From Rhodospirillales bacterium (lineage in GTDB: Bacteria; Pseudomonadota; Alphaproteobacteria; Rhodospirillales; Casp-alpha2): 5,818 bases of DNA. The notes beneath the pieces were generated by a model, which saw nothing but the letters and a program-made list of their open reading frames with translations, made no database searches and was not told where the DNA came from. Of the stretch, positions 4,188 through 5,818 are shown piece by piece; within the stretch, counting starts at the first letter, position 1, and each line of letters opens with the position of its first letter. The DNA lies in contig JAJFIE010000069.1 in the NCBI GenBank assembly GCA_021775275.1, positions 1-5,818 of the forward strand. The letters are read 5' to 3'. A program made the position numbers and the translations under genes.

Positions 4188-5818
4188 TTATGCCACCTGG
4201 CGATGACGGCCCCGTTTTATCTCTGCCAGCAGAACCATTAGCGCCGCCGGGGTCATGCCGGAGATGCGGGCTGCTGCGCCCAGCGTTGCCGGACGGGCCT
4301 TGTTGAGCTTATCTACGACCTCACCGGACAAGCCGGGAATGCCGTCAAAAACCATGTCAGTCGGAATGGTGAGTCCCTCGTCGCGACGAAATGCTTCAAT
4401 GTCGGCGGTTTGCCGGACCAGATACGTGGCGTAGAGCCCTTCAATCTCCAGCTGGGAAGCGATATCCGGTTCAATTTCGCCGAGTTTTGGCCAAATTCCA
4501 TCCAGCCGGGCCATATTCATGCCCGGATAGGAGAGCATTTCCCACGCACTGCGTCGTGTGCCATCGAGATTAACCTCGACCCCGTGCTCGCGCAGGACAT
4601 TCGGCGTGGCGTCAAACGATTGAAGCAGCGCGTGACCCCGGCTCAGCATGTCCTGCTTTTTCATAAAGCGCGCGCTGCGGTCATTGCCGACACAACCGAT
4701 TTCGACGCCTTTCCCGGTCAGACGCTGATCTGCATTGTCGGCCCGGATAGACAGGCGGTACTCGGCCCGCGAGGTGAACATCCGGTAAGGCTCCTGCGTG
4801 CCCAGATTGACCAGATCATCAATCATCACGCCAATATAAGCGTCGGCGCGGTCCAGGACGAAAGACTGCTTGGCGTCACCTGCCCCGAGCGCAGCATTGA
4901 TCCCGGCCATAATGCCCTGACCACCCGCCTCTTCATATCCCGTGGTGCCATTGATCTGACCGGCCAGATAAAGTCCTTTGACGCGGCGCGTTTCCAGCGT
5001 GGGCTCCAACTCCCTCGGGTCGACAAAATCATATTCAATGGCATAGCCCGGCTGCATCATATGCGCCTGCTCCAGCCCGGGAATGGTCTTCAGCATGGCC
5101 AGCTGGACGTCCCCCGGCAGGGATGTGGAGATGCCGTTGGGATAGATGGTGGGGTCATCCAGCCCTTCCGGTTCAAGGAAAATCTGATGTCGGGAGCGTT
5201 CGGCAAAACGAACGACCTTGTCTTCAATGGACGGGCAATAGCGTGGCCCTGTTCCGTCAATCTGGCCTGAATATATGGGCGCACGGTCAAGGTTCGCTCG
5301 GATCAAATCGTGAGTATCCGGCGTGGTTCCGGTGATATGGCAGGGAATTTGGCGTGTGGTTATTTCCGTCGTCATATAGGAAAATGGCGCCGGCGGCTCG
5401 TCTCCTGGCTGTTCCTGCAAGACGCTCCAGTTAACGGTGCGCCCATCCAGCCTCGGCGGCGTTCCGGTTTTCAGCCGTCCCATGGCGAAACCCAGTCGCC
5501 GCAATGTATATGCCAGGGCAATGGCAGGCCTGTCCCCCACCCGTCCGGCGGGAATGCGGGTTTCGCCCACATGGATCAGGCCGCGGAGGAACGTGCCGCT
5601 GGTGATCACGACGGCGGCGGCGTAAATCGTCCTGCCAAGGGCAGTGCGAATGCCTTTTACAATTTGACCGTTATCCAGCACCAGATCTTCGACCGAGTCT
5701 TCCAGAATGCTCAGGTTTTCGGTTTTATTGATTATTTCCTGAACGGCTTGCTTGTAGAGCTTTCGGTCTGCCTGCGCCCGGGGGCCATGGACCGCCGGCC
5801 CCTTGCTGCGATTGAGCG
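4188..5818 (-). CDS. mnmG: tRNA uridine-5-carboxymethylaminomethyl modification enzyme MnmG (GidA), 5' end missing
   Basis: The last 542 residues are visible of a protein usually near 620 aa; the gene runs off the right edge, so the N-terminal FAD dinucleotide-binding loop is not seen. MnmG, an FAD protein, works with the GTPase MnmE to install the (carboxymethyl)aminomethyl group on C5 of wobble U34 in certain tRNAs. Fragment residues: [18 protein letters not shown] (4-21), [13 protein letters not shown] (73-85), [11 protein letters not shown] (113-123), [11 protein letters not shown] (191-201, carrying the conserved Cys equivalent to E. coli Cys277), [21 protein letters not shown] (281-301, FAD contact), and [14 protein letters not shown] (342-355). 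The helical C-terminal domain that binds MnmE and tRNA includes YLVRQ (465-469) and [13 protein letters not shown] (518-530). The frame stays open to the window edge, so an internal GTG at 5681 is not a start. mnmE would be expected upstream. Confidence 0.97.
   Translation of the reverse strand, partial: LNRSKGPAVHGPRAQADRKLYKQAVQEIINKTENLSILEDSVEDLVLDNGQIVKGIRTALGRTIYAAAVVITSGTFLRGLIHVGETRIPAGRVGDRPAIALAYTLRRLGFAMGRLKTGTPPRLDGRTVNWSVLQEQPGDEPPAPFSYMTTEITTRQIPCHITGTTPDTHDLIRANLDRAPIYSGQIDGTGPRYCPSIEDKVVRFAERSRHQIFLEPEGLDDPTIYPNGISTSLPGDVQLAMLKTIPGLEQAHMMQPGYAIEYDFVDPRELEPTLETRRVKGLYLAGQINGTTGYEEAGGQGIMAGINAALGAGDAKQSFVLDRADAYIGVMIDDLVNLGTQEPYRMFTSRAEYRLSIRADNADQRLTGKGVEIGCVGNDRSARFMKKQDMLSRGHALLQSFDATPNVLREHGVEVNLDGTRRSAWEMLSYPGMNMARLDGIWPKLGEIEPDIASQLEIEGLYATYLVRQTADIEAFRRDEGLTIPTDMVFDGIPGLSGEVVDKLNKARPATLGAAARISGMTPAALMVLLAEIKRGRHRQVA

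Noticed and set aside
4410..5270. A 286-codon open frame on the plus strand opposite mnmG.
   Set aside because: It is fully antisense to a clearly conserved mnmG, its translation shows no recognisable domain, and such long shadows are common opposite GC-biased codons.
5679..5681. GTG as the start codon of mnmG.
   Set aside because: The frame stays open to the window edge and the upstream residues contain conserved MnmG sequence ([15 protein letters not shown]), so the gene begins beyond the window.

Overview
The window holds a conserved chromosomal neighbourhood of a Gram-negative bacterium, almost certainly an alphaproteobacterium. The evidence is the gene order leuS-lptE-holA facing mnmG-rsmG-parA-parB, the short alphaproteobacterial type of HolA, and a consensus parS site beside parAB. 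Base composition is moderately GC-rich and looks even throughout. No transposase, phage gene, tRNA, rRNA or CRISPR array is visible. The genus cannot be named from this sequence alone.

Layout. The plus strand (1-1737) carries the last 60 codons of leuS, then lptE (171-680) and holA (724-1737), packed with overlaps or very short gaps as one operon. A 16-codon reading frame (677-727) bridges lptE and holA with an ATGA overlap at each end. The minus strand (5818 down to 1750) carries mnmG (5' end cut off by the window edge), a 92-nt spacer, rsmG, parA and parB. holA and parB converge tail to tail with 12 nt between their stop codons and no clear terminator. No stretch over 100 nt lacks a gene.

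The main non-coding element is a perfect 24-bp palindrome at 4157-4180 in the mnmG-rsmG spacer. Its core TGTTTCACGTGAAACA is the consensus parS centromere. ParB (CTP-dependent DNA clamp) would load here and ParA (deviant-Walker ATPase) would move the origin region, so the window encodes a complete chromosome-partition set: ParA, ParB and one parS. The palindrome also covers the expected -35 position of a possible promoter for rsmG-parA-parB, so ParB could repress its own operon.

The other genes are housekeeping: leucyl-tRNA charging (leuS), LPS export (lptE), the clamp-loader delta subunit (holA), tRNA wobble uridine modification (mnmG) and 16S rRNA G527 methylation (rsmG). The sequence shows no undescribed system. 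The points worth checking are fine-scale: parS as an operator, the bridging mini-ORF, the parA start and the terminator-less convergent junction.
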